DNA of 64,000 nucleotides from Streptomyces sp. WM4235 (GTDB lineage: Bacteria; Actinomycetota; Actinomycetes; Streptomycetales; Streptomycetaceae), in contig NZ_LGDE01000436.1 in assembly GCF_001279725.1 (NCBI RefSeq), forward strand, positions 98,305 to 162,304, in the 5' to 3' direction. The notes beneath the pieces were generated by a model. The model ran no database searches. It had not been told where the DNA came from and was given only the letters and a program-made list of their open reading frames with translations. The number at the start of each line of letters is the position of its first letter. The first letter of the stretch is position 1. The translations under genes and the position numbers were made by a program. Positions 1 through 9,921 of this stretch are shown piece by piece.

Positions 1-43
1 GCAGGTCGGGCGTCTTGAACGCCCGGGCGAACGCGGTGAGCAC
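1..43 (-). CDS. secY: Protein translocase subunit SecY (5' end only)
   Basis: Only the first 14 codons are inside the window. A GTG start at 43..41 follows an AGGAGG ribosome binding site at 48..53 with a 4-nt spacer. The peptide begins MLTAFARAFKTPDL, the usual start of actinobacterial SecY, the pore subunit of the Sec translocon in the plasma membrane. It is the last visible gene of the spc operon, downstream of rplO, which is the normal order. The 186-bp gap from rplO and the hairpin inside it suggest secY may also have its own transcript. Confidence 0.85.
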   Translation of the reverse strand, partial: MLTAFARAFKTPDL

Positions 44-163
44 GGTGCCTCCTGCGACCCCCGCGCTACTGCGTCAGAGGTGACGGTCTGAGGGATCGAC
101 GAATACGTACAAGCAAAGGTGCAGGCCACCTTACCGGCGACATGGCCCTCCGTGGAACGACCA

Positions 164-197
164 ACCGGGGATGCCCCATATGTGAGGCATCCCCGGT
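164..197 (-). terminator. Hairpin between rplO and secY
   Basis: A perfect 12-bp inverted repeat (164..175 with 186..197) has a 10-nt loop. It lies 32 bp after the rplO stop. No clear U-tract follows on the minus strand, so it could be a weak terminator, an attenuator or an RNA-processing/stability stem separating ribosomal protein genes from secY. Confidence 0.5.
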
Positions 198-229
198 CGG
201 GTTTCAGCTATTAATCACTGAGTTTCGTC

Positions 230-685
230 TTAGACGAGCTCGGTGACCGTGCCACCTGCGGCGGCGATCTTCTCCTTGGCGGAGCCGGAAACGGCGTCAA
301 CCGAGACCTGCAGCGCAACGGAGATCTCGCCCTGGCCCAGGACCTTGACGAGGCTGTTCTTGCGAACCGCGCCCTTGGCGACCAGGTCGGCCACCGTGAC
401 TTCTCCACCCTCGGGGTAGAGAGCGCCGAGCTTGTCCAGGTTGACAACCTGGAACTCGGTGCGGAACGGGTTCTTGAAGCCCTTGAGCTTCGGCAGACGC
501 ATGTGGAGGGGCATCTGCCCACCCTCGAAGCGCTGCGGGATCTGGTAACGGGCCTTCTGGCCCTTCGTACCACGACCGGCCGTCTTACCCTTCGACGCCT
601 CACCACGACCGACACGGGTCTTCGCGGTCTTGGCGCCGGGGGCGGGACGGAGGTTGTGGGCCTTCAGCGGGCTGTTCTCAGCCAT
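230..685 (-). CDS. rplO: 50S ribosomal protein L15
   Basis: This 151-residue protein has the expected L15 length. The conserved Gly/Lys/Arg-rich N-terminal segment that threads into 23S rRNA is visible at residues 27-46 ([18 protein letters not shown]). ATG at 685 is chosen over an in-frame upstream ATG because AGGAGG at 695..700 is 9 nt upstream. Its start is one base from the stop of rpmD, so the two are probably translationally coupled. It is a late-assembling large-subunit protein. Confidence 0.97.
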   Translation of the reverse strand: MAENSPLKAHNLRPAPGAKTAKTRVGRGEASKGKTAGRGTKGQKARYQIPQRFEGGQMPLHMRLPKLKGFKNPFRTEFQVVNLDKLGALYPEGGEVTVADLVAKGAVRKNSLVKVLGQGEISVALQVSVDAVSGSAKEKIAAAGGTVTELV

Positions 686-686
686 G

Positions 687-869
687 TTAGTCAACCTCCT
701 CAACCGTCACGAGGTGGCGGACGGTCTGCACCATTCCGCGGAACTCGGGGCGGTCCTCCTTGACGACCACGTCGTTCAGGCGCTTGAGCCCGAGCGAACG
801 CAGAGTGTCGCGGTGGTTCTGCTTGCTGCCGATGTACGACTTCGTCTGCGTGATCTTGAGGCGAGCCAT
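687..869 (-). CDS. rpmD: 50S ribosomal protein L30
   Basis: The 60-residue protein has the typical L30 sequence ([14 protein letters not shown] start, [11 protein letters not shown] centre). L30 is a small large-subunit protein found in many but not all bacteria. The start codon overlaps the rpsE stop by one base (TAATG), and its own stop is one base before rplO, so rpsE-rpmD-rplO form a tight translational block at the end of the spc operon. Confidence 0.97.
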   Translation of the reverse strand: MARLKITQTKSYIGSKQNHRDTLRSLGLKRLNDVVVKEDRPEFRGMVQTVRHLVTVEEVD

Positions 870-1471
870 TACGCACCCGCCCCGGCACGTGCACGAAGCA
901 GAGCCGCGGGGGCGACGTCCTCGAGGGGCAGACCGCGGCGAGCCGCGATCTCCTCGGGACGCTGCAGGCCCTTGAGGGCCGCCACGGTCGCGTGCACGAT
1001 GTTGATCGCGTTGGAAGAGCCGAGCGACTTCGACAGGATGTCGTGAACGCCGGCGCACTCCAGAACGGCGCGCACCGGGCCACCGGCGATAACACCGGTA
1101 CCGGGGGAAGCCGGCTTCAGGAGCACGACGCCCGCGGCACGCTCGCCCGTGATCGGGTGAGGGATGGTGCCCTGGATGCGCGGAACCTTGAAGAAGTTCT
1201 TCTTGGCTTCCTCGACACCCTTGGCGATGGCCGCGGGAACTTCCTTGGCCTTGCCGTAACCGACACCTACAGTGCCGTCACCGTCGCCCACCACGACCAG
1301 CGCGGTGAAGCTGAAGCGGCGACCACCCTTGACAACCTTGGCGACGCGGTTGATCGCGACAACGCGCTCAACGTAAGCGGTCTTCTCGGCGGCAGGGCCA
1401 CCGTCGCGACCCTTCCGGTCCCGCCGCTCGCCGCCACCGGCACCGCTTCCGCGGCGCTGGGGTCCAGCCAT
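869..1471 (-). CDS. rpsE: 30S ribosomal protein S5
   Basis: 200 residues. An N-terminal Gly/Arg-rich extension of about 30 residues precedes the S5 double-stranded-RNA-binding domain (about 29-95, with [20 protein letters not shown]). The C-terminal S5 domain follows (about 100-180). The extension is longer than in E. coli, as usual in actinobacteria. S5 acts at the mRNA entry side and in decoding fidelity. The gene lies between rplR and rpmD in the standard spc order. Confidence 0.97.
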   Translation of the reverse strand: MAGPQRRGSGAGGGERRDRKGRDGGPAAEKTAYVERVVAINRVAKVVKGGRRFSFTALVVVGDGDGTVGVGYGKAKEVPAAIAKGVEEAKKNFFKVPRIQGTIPHPITGERAAGVVLLKPASPGTGVIAGGPVRAVLECAGVHDILSKSLGSSNAINIVHATVAALKGLQRPEEIAARRGLPLEDVAPAALLRARAGAGA

Positions 1472-1516
1472 TGGATTACCTCTCTCTGTTACGTCCGTGA
1501 GTCCCGGAACCGGGGC

Positions 1517-1900
1517 TTAGAACTTCAGCCCGGCTTCGCGGGCGGCGTCAGCCAGAGCGGCAATGCGCCCGGCGTATCGGTTGCCACCGCGGTCGAAGAC
1601 AACGGTCTCGACTCCGGCAGCCTTCGCACGCTCGGCCACGAGCGCGCCGACGGCCTGGGCCTGGGCGCTCTTGTCGCCTTCGCCACCGCGGATCGAGGTG
1701 TCCAGGGTCGACGCGGACGCCAGGGTGTGACCCTGGAGGTCGTCGATGACCTGAGCAACGATGTTGCGGTTGGAACGCGTCACGACGAGGCGCGGACGCT
1801 CCGCCGTACCCGACACGTTCTTGCGAATGCGAATGTGGCGGCGAGCCTTGGCAGCGCGCTTGTACGCGTCGCCCTTGGCGATCTTCACACCGTATGCCAT
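1517..1900 (-). CDS. rplR: 50S ribosomal protein L18
   Basis: 127 residues. L18 binds 5S rRNA with L5 in the central protuberance. The basic N-terminal segment ([19 protein letters not shown], about 17-32) and the conserved [20 protein letters not shown] region are visible, and the protein ends in the typical AREAGLKF. The ATG at 1900 is two bases after the rplF stop, so translation of L6 and L18 is probably coupled. The 45-bp gap to rpsE is the longest inside this sub-block. Confidence 0.97.
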   Translation of the reverse strand: MAYGVKIAKGDAYKRAAKARRHIRIRKNVSGTAERPRLVVTRSNRNIVAQVIDDLQGHTLASASTLDTSIRGGEGDKSAQAQAVGALVAERAKAAGVETVVFDRGGNRYAGRIAALADAAREAGLKF

Positions 1901-1902
1901 GG

Positions 1903-2442
1903 CTACTTACCAGCCTTTCCGACCTTGCGGCGGATGACTTCGCCGGCGTACTTGACACCCTTGGCCTTGTACGGGTCGGGCTTCCGCAGCTTGCGGATGT
2001 TGGCGGCGACCTCGCCGACCTTCTGCTTGTCGATGCCCTCGACCGTGAACTTGGTGGGCGACTCGACCTTGAAGGAGATGCCCTCGGGCGCCTCGATCAG
2101 GATCGGGTGGCTGTAGCCAAGCTGGAACTCCAGGTCGGAGCCCTTCGCGGCGACGCGGTAACCGACACCGCTGATTTCGAGAGCCTTGACGTATCCCGTG
2201 GTCACACCGGTGATCATGTTCGCCACCAGCGTGCGGGACAGGCCGTGCAGGGCCTTGTTCTGACGCTCGTCGTTGGGGCGGATGACGTTCAGAACGCCGT
2301 CCTCACCCTTGGCGACGGCGATGGGCGCAGCGACGGTGTGCGAGAGGGAACCCTTGGGTCCCTTCACCGCGACCGTGCGGCCATCGATGGTGACGTCCAC
2401 ACCGGCGGGAACCTGGATGGGGAGCTTGCCGATTCGCGACAT
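1903..2442 (-). CDS. rplF: 50S ribosomal protein L6
   Basis: 179 residues, with the characteristic [15 protein letters not shown] start and the C-terminal L6 signature around [17 protein letters not shown]6 has two tandem domains that pack near the sarcin-ricin loop of 23S rRNA and the factor-binding site. ATG at 2442 has an upstream AGGAAAAGC-type ribosome binding site. It follows rpsH by 20 bp. Confidence 0.97.
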   Translation of the reverse strand: MSRIGKLPIQVPAGVDVTIDGRTVAVKGPKGSLSHTVAAPIAVAKGEDGVLNVIRPNDERQNKALHGLSRTLVANMITGVTTGYVKALEISGVGYRVAAKGSDLEFQLGYSHPILIEAPEGISFKVESPTKFTVEGIDKQKVGEVAANIRKLRKPDPYKAKGVKYAGEVIRRKVGKAGK

Positions 2443-2462
2443 TGCTTTTCCTCCGTTCCCGA

Positions 2463-2861
2463 CTACCAGACGTAGGCGAGGACTTCCCCACCTACGCCCT
2501 TCTTGCCTGCCTGCTGGCCGGTGAGGAGACCGTGGGACGTGGAGATGATCGCCACGCCCAGGCCGCCGAGCACCTTCGGCAGGTTGGTGGACTTCGCGTA
2601 CACGCGCAGACCGGGCTTCGAGATCCGCTTGATGCCCGCGATGGAGCGCTCACGGTTCGGCCCGAACTTCAGCTCGAGGACGAGGTTCTTGCCGACCTCG
2701 GCGTCCTCGACCTTCCAGCCGGTGATGAAACCCTCCTGCTTGAGGATCTCTGCGATGTGCGACTTGATCTTGCTGTGCGGCATCACGACGGTGTCGTGGT
2801 ACGCCGAGTTAGCGTTACGCAGACGCGTGAGCATGTCTGCGATCGGGTCAGTCATGGTCAT
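2463..2861 (-). CDS. rpsH: 30S ribosomal protein S8
   Basis: 132 residues starting [18 protein letters not shown]. The start at 2861 is preferred over an ATG two codons inside because GAAGG at 2869..2873 is 7 nt upstream. S8 binds helix 21 of 16S rRNA. In enterobacteria S8 represses its own operon by binding mRNA near rplE. Here a 223-bp gap upstream of rpsH could hold a similar site, but I cannot show that by eye. The C-terminal signature [11 protein letters not shown] is intact. Confidence 0.97.
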   Translation of the reverse strand: MTMTDPIADMLTRLRNANSAYHDTVVMPHSKIKSHIAEILKQEGFITGWKVEDAEVGKNLVLELKFGPNRERSIAGIKRISKPGLRVYAKSTNLPKVLGGLGVAIISTSHGLLTGQQAGKKGVGGEVLAYVW

Positions 2862-3084
2862 GAAGTGGCCTTCGGCCTCTCTCGCCGGGGTTTCCTGTAT
2901 GCGCCATCCCTCTCCCCACTCAGTGGCGGGACGGGTGCGGTGCGGGGACCTACGGCGTAGTAAGTCGTTATGGGCGGCAGACGCCCAACCACACAAGCCT
3001 AAGGCATGCGCGGCCGGGCACCTGCCGTCCAGATGCTTACCGAGAGTCTCTGGTTCTCTCCAAGTCCCTAAGGACAGGAGGGAT
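2862..3084 (-). other. Long rpsN-rpsH intergenic region
   Basis: A 223-bp non-coding stretch inside an otherwise compact operon. On the transcript there are small dyads, such as a CCTACG/CGTAG pair and a GGGCG...CGCCC stem, and no U-rich terminator. I see no convincing promoter or small ORF. A leader or processing region for rpsH-rplF-rplR is the simplest reading. Confidence 0.4.
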
Positions 3085-3270
3085 TTACCAGGAGCTCTTG
3101 GTCACGCCCGGCAGCTCGCCACGGTGAGCCATCTCACGAAGGCAGACGCGGCACAGGCCGAACTTGCGGTACACGGAGTGAGGGCGACCGCAGCGCTGGC
3201 AGCGGGTGTACGCACGCACACCGAACTTGGGCTTGCGGGCAGCCTTCGCGATGAGAGCCTTCTTCGCCAT
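3085..3270 (-). CDS. rpsN: 30S ribosomal protein S14, zinc-binding type
   Basis: 61 residues, the short (type Z) form of S14. Two Cys pairs, CQRC (about 24-27) and CRVC (about 40-43), bind one zinc ion. The protein sits in the head of the 30S subunit. The short form lies in the spc operon in actinobacteria; many streptomycetes also carry a longer zinc-free paralogue elsewhere under Zur control. It follows rplE with a 5-bp gap. Confidence 0.97.
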   Translation of the reverse strand: MAKKALIAKAARKPKFGVRAYTRCQRCGRPHSVYRKFGLCRVCLREMAHRGELPGVTKSSW

Positions 3271-3275
3271 CTCGC

Positions 3276-3827
3276 TTACGCCTCCTTGAAGGGGAAGCCG
3301 AGGTGACGAAGGAGGGCGCGGCCCTCGTCGTCGTTGGTCGCCGTGGTGACCACGGTGATGTCCATACCCCGGGTACGGTCGATCTTGTCCTGGTCGATCT
3401 CGTGGAACATGACCTGCTCCGTGAGACCGAAGGTGTAGTTGCCACGGCCGTCGAACTGCTTCGGCGACAGACCACGGAAGTCACGGATACGCGGAAGCGC
3501 GAGCGACAGCGTACGGTCCAGGAACTCCCACATGCGGTCACCACGGAGGGTGACGTGGCAGCCGATCGGCTGACCCTCACGCAGCTTGAACTGCGCGATG
3601 GACTTCCGGGCCTTCGTGACGGCCGGCTTCTGACCGGTGATCGTCGTCAGGTCCTTGATGGCGCCGTCGATCAGCTTGGAGTCGCGGGCGGCGTCGCCCA
3701 CACCCATGTTGACCACGATCTTCACGAGGCCGGGAATCTGCATGACGTTCTCGTAGGAGAACTCCTCACGCAGCTTGCCCGCGATGTCCTCGCGGTACTT
3801 CGTCTTGAGACGCGGAGTGGTAGCCAT
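3276..3827 (-). CDS. rplE: 50S ribosomal protein L5
   Basis: 183 residues, the usual L5 length. The protein contacts 5S rRNA and the P-site tRNA in the central protuberance. Conserved segments include VVNMGVGDA (about 37-45) and [11 protein letters not shown] near the C-terminus. Its ATG overlaps the rplX stop by one base (TGATG), so L24 and L5 are translationally coupled. Confidence 0.97.
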   Translation of the reverse strand: MATTPRLKTKYREDIAGKLREEFSYENVMQIPGLVKIVVNMGVGDAARDSKLIDGAIKDLTTITGQKPAVTKARKSIAQFKLREGQPIGCHVTLRGDRMWEFLDRTLSLALPRIRDFRGLSPKQFDGRGNYTFGLTEQVMFHEIDQDKIDRTRGMDITVVTTATNDDEGRALLRHLGFPFKEA

Positions 3828-4150
3828 CAGATGTCCTCACCCGTCCGCTTGGCAACGCGGATCTTGTTGCCCTCGTCGTCGAAGCGGTATCCGACGCGGG
3901 TGACGACCTTCTGGCCGTCCTTCTCCACAACCAGCTGAACGTTGCTGACGTGGATCGGCGCCTCGGTGATCACGATGCCACCGGTCTGCGAACCACCAGC
4001 GGTCTGACCGGCCTTGGTGTGCTTCTTGACCCGGTTGACACCCTCGACGAGGACGCGGTTCTCAGTAGGGATGGCCGTGATGACCTTGCCCTGCTTGCCC
4101 TTGTCCTTGCCGGTGATGACCTGAACCAGGTCGCCCTTCTTGATCTTCAT
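3827..4150 (-). CDS. rplX: 50S ribosomal protein L24
   Basis: 107 residues. A KOW motif covers about residues 3-30 ([20 protein letters not shown]). L24 is an assembly initiator of the 50S subunit, near the exit tunnel. It starts 2 bp after the rplN stop and overlaps rplE by one base. Confidence 0.97.
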   Translation of the reverse strand: MKIKKGDLVQVITGKDKGKQGKVITAIPTENRVLVEGVNRVKKHTKAGQTAGGSQTGGIVITEAPIHVSNVQLVVEKDGQKVVTRVGYRFDDEGNKIRVAKRTGEDI

Positions 4151-4152
4151 GC

Positions 4153-4521
4153 TTACAGCACCTCCGGCGCGAGCGAGATGATCTTCATGAACTTCTTCTC
4201 GCGCAGCTCACGGCCCACCGGGCCGAAGATACGGGTGCCACGAGGGTCGCCGTCGTTCTTGAGAATGACAGCGGCGTTCTCGTCGAATCGGATGTACGAG
4301 CCGTCCTGGCGGCGGCGCTCCTTGACGGTGCGAACGATGACGGCCTTGACGACGTCACCCTTCTTCACGTTGCCGCCGGGGATCGCGTCCTTGACGGTGG
4401 CGACGATGACGTCACCGACGCCCGCGTAGCGGCGACCGGAGCCACCGAGAACACGGATGCAAAGGATCTCCTTGGCACCAGTGTTGTCGGCGACACGCAG
4501 TCGCGACTCCTGCTGGATCAC
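4153..4521 (-). CDS. rplN: 50S ribosomal protein L14
   Basis: 122 residues, the invariant L14 length, starting [18 protein letters not shown]. It sits at the subunit interface and is the silencing-factor (RsfS) contact in bacteria. It is the first gene of the spc block and is separated from rpsQ, the last S10 gene, by 123 bp with two strong hairpins, so it may have partly independent transcription. Confidence 0.97.
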   Translation of the reverse strand: MIQQESRLRVADNTGAKEILCIRVLGGSGRRYAGVGDVIVATVKDAIPGGNVKKGDVVKAVIVRTVKERRRQDGSYIRFDENAAVILKNDGDPRGTRIFGPVGRELREKKFMKIISLAPEVL

Positions 4522-4549
4522 GTCTATCTCCTGATTGTCTGCCGGTTCC

Positions 4550-4641
4550 CGGTGGGGGCTTCACTCCGAGGAGCGACGCCCCCACCGAGCCTGGCGGAAC
4601 GAACCTGAGGGGCCCCTGAACTTTCTGCTCAGGGCCTCAGG
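4550..4641 (-). other. Two stacked hairpins between rpsQ and rplN
   Basis: Hairpin one is a perfect 10-bp repeat, 4550..4559 with 4578..4587 (CGGTGGGGGC and its complement). Hairpin two is nested: 4604..4610 with 4635..4641 (7 bp) around 4614..4619 with 4629..4634 (6 bp). Neither is followed by a U-run on the minus strand. They mark the S10/spc boundary and may act in attenuation or RNA processing. Confidence 0.55.
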
Positions 4642-4644
4642 TAC

Positions 4645-4926
4645 TTACTTGGCCTTCTCGAGGATCTCGACGATGCGCCAGCGCTTGCTCGCCGACAGCG
4701 GACGCGTCTCCATGATGAGGACGCGGTCGCCGACGCCGGCAGCGTTCTGCTCGTCGTGAGCCTTGAGCTTGTTCGTACGGCGGATGACCTTGCCGTACAG
4801 GGCGTGCTTCACGCGGTCCTCGACGGCGACGACGACAGTCTTGTCCATCTTGTCGCTGACGACGAGGCCCTCACGGGTCTTGCGGAAGCCGCGGTCCTGG
4901 GTCTCAGTCACATTCTTCTCGCTCAT
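4645..4926 (-). CDS. rpsQ: 30S ribosomal protein S17
   Basis: 93 residues. An OB-fold RNA-binding protein of the 30S body; the [21 protein letters not shown] core is typical, with a short actinobacterial N-terminal extension ([16 protein letters not shown]). The ATG overlaps the rpmC stop by one base (TGATG). It is the last gene of the S10 block. Confidence 0.97.
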   Translation of the reverse strand: MSEKNVTETQDRGFRKTREGLVVSDKMDKTVVVAVEDRVKHALYGKVIRRTNKLKAHDEQNAAGVGDRVLIMETRPLSASKRWRIVEILEKAK

Positions 4927-5150
4927 CAGGCGCTCTCCACCGTCTCGATGCCCAGCTCGCGCTCGTGCATCAGGGTGTAGATCCGGGCGATGTCCTTACG
5001 GACGGACTTGAGCCGGCCGTTGTTCTCCAGCTGGCCCGTGGCCGCCTGGAAGCGCAGCTTGAACAGCTCTTCCTTGGCCTCGCGCAGCTTGCCAACGAGC
5101 TCCTCGTTGCCGAGCTCACGCAGCTCGGACGCCTTGGTTCCCGTCGCCAT
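4926..5150 (-). CDS. rpmC: 50S ribosomal protein L29
   Basis: 74 residues from ATG at 5150. A GTG one codon upstream is rejected because AGGTGAG at 5156..5162 is 5 nt from the ATG but only 2 nt from the GTG, and the ATG gives the usual one-base overlap with the rplP stop. L29 is a two-helix protein at the tunnel exit, near the docking site for trigger factor and SRP. Confidence 0.95.
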   Translation of the reverse strand: MATGTKASELRELGNEELVGKLREAKEELFKLRFQAATGQLENNGRLKSVRKDIARIYTLMHERELGIETVESA

Positions 5151-5569
5151 CACGACTCACCTGCCTCGCGCCGAACAATCCGGCACTTCATCGGAAGCTT
5201 GTGAGCAGCGCGGGTGAGCGCCTCACGAGCAATCTTCTCGTTCGGGTAGGACAGCTCGAACATGACCCGACCCGGGTGCACGTTCGCGATCCACCACTCG
5301 GGAGAACCCTTACCGGAACCCATGCGGGTCTCGGCGGGCTTCTTCGTGAGCGGACGGTCCGGGTAGATGTTGATCCAGACCTTGCCGCCACGCTTGATGT
5401 GACGGGTCATCGCAATACGAGCCGCCTCGATCTGGCGGTTCGTCACGTAGGCGGGGGTGAGCGCCTGGATGCCGTACTCGCCGAACGAGACCTCAGTACC
5501 GCCCTTGGCCATACCGCGGCGCTTGGGGTGGTGCTGCTTGCGGTGCTTGACCCTACGAGGGATCAGCAT
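5150..5569 (-). CDS. rplP: 50S ribosomal protein L16
   Basis: 139 residues, starting [20 protein letters not shown]16 lies near the A-site tRNA elbow and is needed late in 50S assembly. Conserved [15 protein letters not shown] is present (about 76-90). It follows rpsC by 5 bp and overlaps rpmC by one base. Confidence 0.97.
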   Translation of the reverse strand: MLIPRRVKHRKQHHPKRRGMAKGGTEVSFGEYGIQALTPAYVTNRQIEAARIAMTRHIKRGGKVWINIYPDRPLTKKPAETRMGSGKGSPEWWIANVHPGRVMFELSYPNEKIAREALTRAAHKLPMKCRIVRREAGES

Positions 5570-5574
5570 GTCGG

Positions 5575-6414
5575 TCAGGCCTCCGTTCCGGTGCTCTCAG
5601 CCGGAGCGGCGGCGGGAGCGTCGGCCTTGGGGGCCTCGGCACCAGCAGCCTGCTGCGGCTTGCGGCCGCCACGGCCGCCACGCTCGCCACCACGACCACC
5701 GCGGCCACCGGCCGGACGGTCGTTCGCGCCACCACGAGCCGGGCGGTTGCCCGCACGGGCCGCGGCGTTCTCGGCGCGAACCTCGGCGATGTTCTTGACG
5801 TCGCCCTTGTAGATCCAGACCTTCACACCGATACGGCCGAAGGTGGTCTTGGCCTCGAAGAAGCCGTAGTCCACGTTCGCGCGCAGCGTGTGCAGCGGCA
5901 CACGACCCTCGCGGTAGAACTCGGAGCGGGACATCTCGGCGCCGCCGAGGCGACCGCCACACTGGATCTTGATGCCCTTGGCGCCGGCCTTCATCGTGCC
6001 CTGCATGCTCTTACGCATGGCGCGACGGAAGGAGACGCGGGAGGAGAGCTGCTCGGCAACGGCCTGGGCAACCAGCTGAGCGTCAAGCTCGGGGTTCTTG
6101 ACCTCGAGGATGTTCAGCTGGACCTGCTTGCCCGTGAGCTTCTCGAGGTCACCGCGGATGCGGTCGGCCTCGGCGCCACGACGGCCGATGACGATGCCGG
6201 GACGAGCGGTGTGGATGTCCACACGCACGCGGTCACGGGTGCGCTCGATCTCAACCTTCGAGATGCCGGCGCGCTCCATGCCGGACGTCATCATCCGACG
6301 GATGGCGACGTCTTCCTTGACGTAGTCCTTGTACAGCTTGTCGGCGTACCAACGCGACTTGAAGTCGGTGGTGATGCCGAGCCGGAACCCGTGCGGGTTT
6401 ACCTTCTGGCCCAT
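5575..6414 (-). CDS. rpsC: 30S ribosomal protein S3 with Gly/Arg-rich tail
   Basis: 279 residues against about 230 in E. coli. The KH type 2 domain carries its GxxG loop at GIVIGRRG (73-80), and the S3 C-terminal domain runs to about residue 210. The extra tail (about 215-279) starts with RGG-like repeats ([15 protein letters not shown]) and ends in an Ala/Pro/Glu segment. The extension is common in actinobacteria and probably disordered. S3 lines the mRNA entry channel. Confidence 0.97.
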   Translation of the reverse strand: MGQKVNPHGFRLGITTDFKSRWYADKLYKDYVKEDVAIRRMMTSGMERAGISKVEIERTRDRVRVDIHTARPGIVIGRRGAEADRIRGDLEKLTGKQVQLNILEVKNPELDAQLVAQAVAEQLSSRVSFRRAMRKSMQGTMKAGAKGIKIQCGGRLGGAEMSRSEFYREGRVPLHTLRANVDYGFFEAKTTFGRIGVKVWIYKGDVKNIAEVRAENAAARAGNRPARGGANDRPAGGRGGRGGERGGRGGRKPQQAAGAEAPKADAPAAAPAESTGTEA

Positions 6415-6761
6415 TACCGGGAACCTTCCTTGCTGCTGACGACCACGGTGATGTGGCTGGTCCGCTTGCGGATCCGGTAGGCACGGCCCTGCGCACGCGG
6501 ACGGAACCGCTTCAGGGTCGGGCCCTCGTCCACGAACGCCTCGCTGATGACCAGCGTGGAGGCGTCCGGGTGGTTGTAGTTGTGTGCGGCATTGGCAATG
6601 GCGCTGTCCAGCACCTTGCCAACCGGCACGCTCGCGGCCTGCGGGGCGAAACGCAGGACCGCCTGAGCCTCCGTGGCATCCATGCCACGGATAAGGTCCA
6701 CCACTCGGCGGGCCTTCATGGGCGTGACGCGGATGTACCGCGCCTGGGCCCTGGCTTCCAT
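6414..6761 (-). CDS. rplV: 50S ribosomal protein L22
   Basis: 115 residues from ATG at 6761, with GAAGGG 6 nt upstream; ATGs further upstream in frame lack a good site and would add non-conserved residues. The long beta-hairpin that lines the exit tunnel is around [20 protein letters not shown] (about 72-91). Its stop overlaps the rpsC start by one base (TAATG). Confidence 0.95.
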   Translation of the reverse strand: MEARAQARYIRVTPMKARRVVDLIRGMDATEAQAVLRFAPQAASVPVGKVLDSAIANAAHNYNHPDASTLVISEAFVDEGPTLKRFRPRAQGRAYRIRKRTSHITVVVSSKEGSR

Positions 6762-6804
6762 GGTTGTCCCTTCGGTGTAAGTCATAGTCATAACCACCCC
6801 GCCT

Positions 6805-7086
6805 TTAGCGGCGCTTCGACTTCCGGTCGTCCTTGACGTGGCCGCGGAAGGTGCGAGTCGGCGAGAACTCGCCGAGCTTGTGGCCGACCATCGACTCGGT
6901 GACGAACACCGGGACGTGGATCTTGCCGTTGTGCACCGCGATGGTGTGACCCAGCATGGCCGGGATGATCATCGAGCGACGGGACCAGGTCTTGATGACG
7001 TTCTTGGTACCGGCTTCGTTCTGTACGTCCACCTTCTTGATGAGGTGTCCGTCGACGAAGGGTCCCTTCTTGAGACTGCGCGGCAT
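6805..7086 (-). CDS. rpsS: 30S ribosomal protein S19
   Basis: 93 residues, starting [19 protein letters not shown], with the signature [18 protein letters not shown] near the C-terminus. S19 forms a complex with S13 in the 30S head. The gene lies 12 bp after rplB and 43 bp before rplV. Confidence 0.97.
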   Translation of the reverse strand: MPRSLKKGPFVDGHLIKKVDVQNEAGTKNVIKTWSRRSMIIPAMLGHTIAVHNGKIHVPVFVTESMVGHKLGEFSPTRTFRGHVKDDRKSKRR

Positions 7087-7098
7087 CTAAACCCGCTC

Positions 7099-7935
7099 CT
7101 AGCGCTTCTTGTTCGTCTTGCGGCGGCGGACGATGTACTTGCTCGAAGCCTTCTTCGGCGAGCGAGTACGACCCTCCTTCTGACCCCACGGGGAGACCGG
7201 GTGGCGACCACCACTGGTCTTACCCTCACCACCACCGTGCGGGTGGTCGACCGGGTTCATCGCGACACCGCGGACGGAGGGGCGAACGCCCTTCCAGCGC
7301 ATGCGGCCGGCCTTGCCCCAGTTGATGTTCGACTGCTCGGCGTTGCCGACCTCACCGACGGTGGCGCGGCAGCGCGCGTCGACCAGGCGGATTTCTCCGG
7401 ACGGCATACGAAGGTGGGCCATGGTGCCCTCCTTCGCCAGCAGCTGCACGGACGCACCGGCGGAGCGGGCGAACTTCGCACCGCCACCGGGACGCAGCTC
7501 GATCGCGTGGATCGTCGTACCAACCGGGATGTTGCGCAGCGCCAGGTTGTTGCCGGGCTTGATGTCGGCCGTCGGGCCGTTCTCAATCCGGTCACCCTGC
7601 TTCAGGGCCTTCGGCGCGATGATGTAGCGCTTCTCGCCGTCGGCGTAGTGCAGCAGCGCGATGCGCGCGGTGCGGTTGGGGTCGTACTCGATGTGCGCGA
7701 CCTTCGCCGGCACGCCGTCCTTGTCGTGACGACGGAAGTCGATCACACGGTAGGCGCGCTTGTGGCCGCCACCCTGGTGACGAACAGTGATCCGACCGGT
7801 GTTGTTACGGCCGCCCTTGCTGTGCAGCGGGCGAACCAGCGACTTCTCCGGCGTGGACCGCGTGATCTCGACAAAGTCGGCGACGCTGGAGCCACGACGG
7901 CCCGGGGTCGTCGGCTTGTACTTGCGGATACCCAT
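7099..7935 (-). CDS. rplB: 50S ribosomal protein L2
   Basis: 278 residues, full length. L2 is the largest 50S protein and is needed for peptidyltransferase-centre assembly and subunit association. The conserved C-terminal signature around [14 protein letters not shown] (about 222-235) includes the His near the catalytic centre, and the basic C-terminus ends [10 protein letters not shown] bulged hairpin (7941..7972) lies just upstream. Confidence 0.98.
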   Translation of the reverse strand: MGIRKYKPTTPGRRGSSVADFVEITRSTPEKSLVRPLHSKGGRNNTGRITVRHQGGGHKRAYRVIDFRRHDKDGVPAKVAHIEYDPNRTARIALLHYADGEKRYIIAPKALKQGDRIENGPTADIKPGNNLALRNIPVGTTIHAIELRPGGGAKFARSAGASVQLLAKEGTMAHLRMPSGEIRLVDARCRATVGEVGNAEQSNINWGKAGRMRWKGVRPSVRGVAMNPVDHPHGGGEGKTSGGRHPVSPWGQKEGRTRSPKKASSKYIVRRRKTNKKR

Positions 7936-7940
7936 TTCTC

Positions 7941-7972
7941 AGTCCTCGTCCGATTCCGGACGACTCAGGACT
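7941..7972 (-). other. Bulged hairpin in the rplW-rplB gap
   Basis: Two 6-bp segments (7941..7946 with 7967..7972; 7947..7952 with 7957..7962) form one stem with a 4-nt bulge (7963..7966) and a 4-nt loop. It fills most of the 40-bp gap just upstream of the rplB ribosome binding site, so it may tune rplB translation. Confidence 0.45.
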
Positions 7973-7975
7973 CCG

Positions 7976-8299
7976 TTAGGAGGCCTGGCCGCCGAAGATG
8001 TCGATTCGGTCGCCCTCAGCGAGGGTCACGATGGCGCGCTTGGTGTTCGCGCGCTTGCCGAAACCGGTCTTGGTGCGCTTGCGCTTACCCTGACGGTTGA
8101 TCGTGTTGACCCCGGTGACCTTGACCGAGAAGACCGCCTCGACGGCCTGCTTGATCTGGGTCTTGTTGGCGCCAGGCGCGACGATGAACGTGTACTTGTT
8201 CTCGTCCAGCAGCGCGTAGCTCTTCTCCGAGACAACCGGCTTGATCAGCAGGTCGCGCGGGTCAGTGAAGGTCTTGCTGGTAACGGTCGCCTCAGACAT
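7976..8299 (-). CDS. rplW: 50S ribosomal protein L23
   Basis: 107 residues. L23 is at the tunnel exit and is the docking site of trigger factor and SRP. The core [20 protein letters not shown] (about 16-35) and the extended basic loop [16 protein letters not shown] are visible. Its ATG overlaps the rplD stop by one base (TGATG). Confidence 0.97.
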   Translation of the reverse strand: MSEATVTSKTFTDPRDLLIKPVVSEKSYALLDENKYTFIVAPGANKTQIKQAVEAVFSVKVTGVNTINRQGKRKRTKTGFGKRANTKRAIVTLAEGDRIDIFGGQAS

Positions 8300-8949
8300 C
8301 AGGCGTCGCTCCCTTCGGTCTCATCGGCCTTGGGGCCAGACACGAAGGACTCGAAAGCGGCCTGAGTGAAGACCACGTCGTCAGAGACGATCACGTCGTA
8401 CGTGTTCAGCTGGCCCGGCTCCAGGATGTGAACCTGGGGCAGGTTGCGGGCGGACAGCCACGCGGCCTCGTCGGCACGGTCGACGACCAGGAGCAGGTTC
8501 TTGCGCTCCGAGATCTTGCCGAACAGCGTCTTGGCGGCCTTCGTGGAGGCGGCACCCTCGACCACGCCGGTGACGACGTGGATGCGGGAGTGACGCGCGC
8601 GGTCCGAGAGGGCACCGCGGAGAGCGGCGGCCTTCATCTTCTTCGGGGTCCGCTGGGAGTAGTCACGCGGCTGCGGGCCGTGGACGACGCCACCGCCGAC
8701 GAACTGCGGAGCGCGGGTCGAACCCTGGCGCGCGCGGCCGGTGCCCTTCTGGCGGTACGGCTTGCGGCCACCACCACGGACTTCGCCACGACGCTTGGTC
8801 TTGTGCGTGCCCTGACGGGCAGCAGCCAGCTGAGCGACAACGACCTGGTGGATCAGCGGAACGCTGGTCTTCGCGTCGAAGATCTCCGCGGGGAGCTCGA
8901 CGGTACCGGCCTTGTCGCCTGCCGGCGAAAGGATGTCAATGGTGCTCAT
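8299..8949 (-). CDS. rplD: 50S ribosomal protein L4
   Basis: 216 residues from ATG at 8949. A longer in-frame ORF exists, but its N-terminus is non-conserved and overlaps rplC. L4 has a globular domain plus a long basic loop (about 45-95, [20 protein letters not shown]) that reaches the exit tunnel. In E. coli L4 represses the S10 operon through its leader. Here the rpsJ leader is long and structured, but L4 control is only a hypothesis. Confidence 0.96.
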   Translation of the reverse strand: MSTIDILSPAGDKAGTVELPAEIFDAKTSVPLIHQVVVAQLAAARQGTHKTKRRGEVRGGGRKPYRQKGTGRARQGSTRAPQFVGGGVVHGPQPRDYSQRTPKKMKAAALRGALSDRARHSRIHVVTGVVEGAASTKAAKTLFGKISERKNLLLVVDRADEAAWLSARNLPQVHILEPGQLNTYDVIVSDDVVFTQAAFESFVSGPKADETEGSDA

Positions 8950-8953
8950 TACC

Positions 8954-9598
8954 TCAAGCCCCCTTGGCCGCGGTACGGACCAGGACGAGGCCGCCGTTCG
9001 GACCGGGGACCGCGCCCTTGATGAGGAGCAGACCCTTCTCCGCGTCAACCGCGTGGATGGTCAGGTTCTGGGTGGTGACGCGCTCGTTGCCCATACGACC
9101 GGCCATGCGCATGCCCTTGAAGACACGCCCAGGGGTGGCGCAGCCACCGATCGAACCGGGGGAGCGGTGCTTGCGCTGGACACCGTGACCGGCACCGAGG
9201 CCCTTGAAGTTGTGACGCTTCATGACACCGGCGAAGCCCTTGCCCTTGCTGTTGCCCGTGACGTCGACCTTGACGCCCGACTCGAACACAGCGGCGGTGA
9301 TCTCCTGGCCGAGCGTGTACTCGCCGGCGTCGGAGGTGCGGAGCTCCACCAGGTGGCGGCGGGGGGTGACGTCGGCCTTGGCGAAGTGACCCTTGAGGGG
9401 CTTGTTCACCTTGCGAGGGTCGATCTCGCCGAAGGCGATCTGGACCGACTCGTAGCCGTCGATGTCGTTCTTACGGACCTGGGTAACGACGCAGGGTCCG
9501 GCCTTGACCACGGTCACCGGGACGACACGGTTGTTCTCGTCCCAGACCTGGGTCATGCCGAGCTTCTCGCCCAGGACGCCCTTGATCTGCTTTGCCAT
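8954..9598 (-). CDS. rplC: 50S ribosomal protein L3
   Basis: 214 residues. L3 has a globular domain and a loop reaching the peptidyltransferase centre. [21 protein letters not shown] at the start and the [22 protein letters not shown] segment (about 135-155) are typical. The stop is 4 bp from the rplD start, and a GAGG there overlaps the rplC stop codon. Confidence 0.97.
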   Translation of the reverse strand: MAKQIKGVLGEKLGMTQVWDENNRVVPVTVVKAGPCVVTQVRKNDIDGYESVQIAFGEIDPRKVNKPLKGHFAKADVTPRRHLVELRTSDAGEYTLGQEITAAVFESGVKVDVTGNSKGKGFAGVMKRHNFKGLGAGHGVQRKHRSPGSIGGCATPGRVFKGMRMAGRMGNERVTTQNLTIHAVDAEKGLLLIKGAVPGPNGGLVLVRTAAKGA

Positions 9599-9612
9599 CT
9601 TCTCGACGCCTC

Positions 9613-9921
9613 TCAGAGCTTGATCTCGATGTCAACGCCGGCCGGAAGGTCCAGGCGCATCAGCGAGTCAACGGTCTTGGGGGTCGGGTCGAGGATGTCG
9701 ATCAGGCGCTTGTGCGTGCGCATCTCGAAGTGCTCGCGCGAGTCCTTGTACTTGTGCGGCGACTTGATGACGCAGTACACGTTCTTCTCAGTGGGCAGCG
9801 GCACCGGGCCCGCGACCGACGCACCAGTGCGCGTCACCGTCTCGACGATCTTCTTCGCCGACGAATCGATGACCTCGTGGTCGTAGGCCTTGAGCCGGAT
9901 GCGGATCTTCTGTCCCGCCAT
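9613..9921 (-). CDS. rpsJ: 30S ribosomal protein S10 (NusE)
   Basis: 102 residues from ATG at 9921 ([19 protein letters not shown]). An in-frame upstream ATG would add 35 non-conserved residues that overlap the leader. S10 sits in the 30S head and, as NusE, joins NusB and NusG in antitermination and transcription-translation coupling. It is the first gene of the S10 operon. A candidate promoter lies at 10318..10345 with a leader of about 390 nt. Confidence 0.97.
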   Translation of the reverse strand: MAGQKIRIRLKAYDHEVIDSSAKKIVETVTRTGASVAGPVPLPTEKNVYCVIKSPHKYKDSREHFEMRTHKRLIDILDPTPKTVDSLMRLDLPAGVDIEIKL

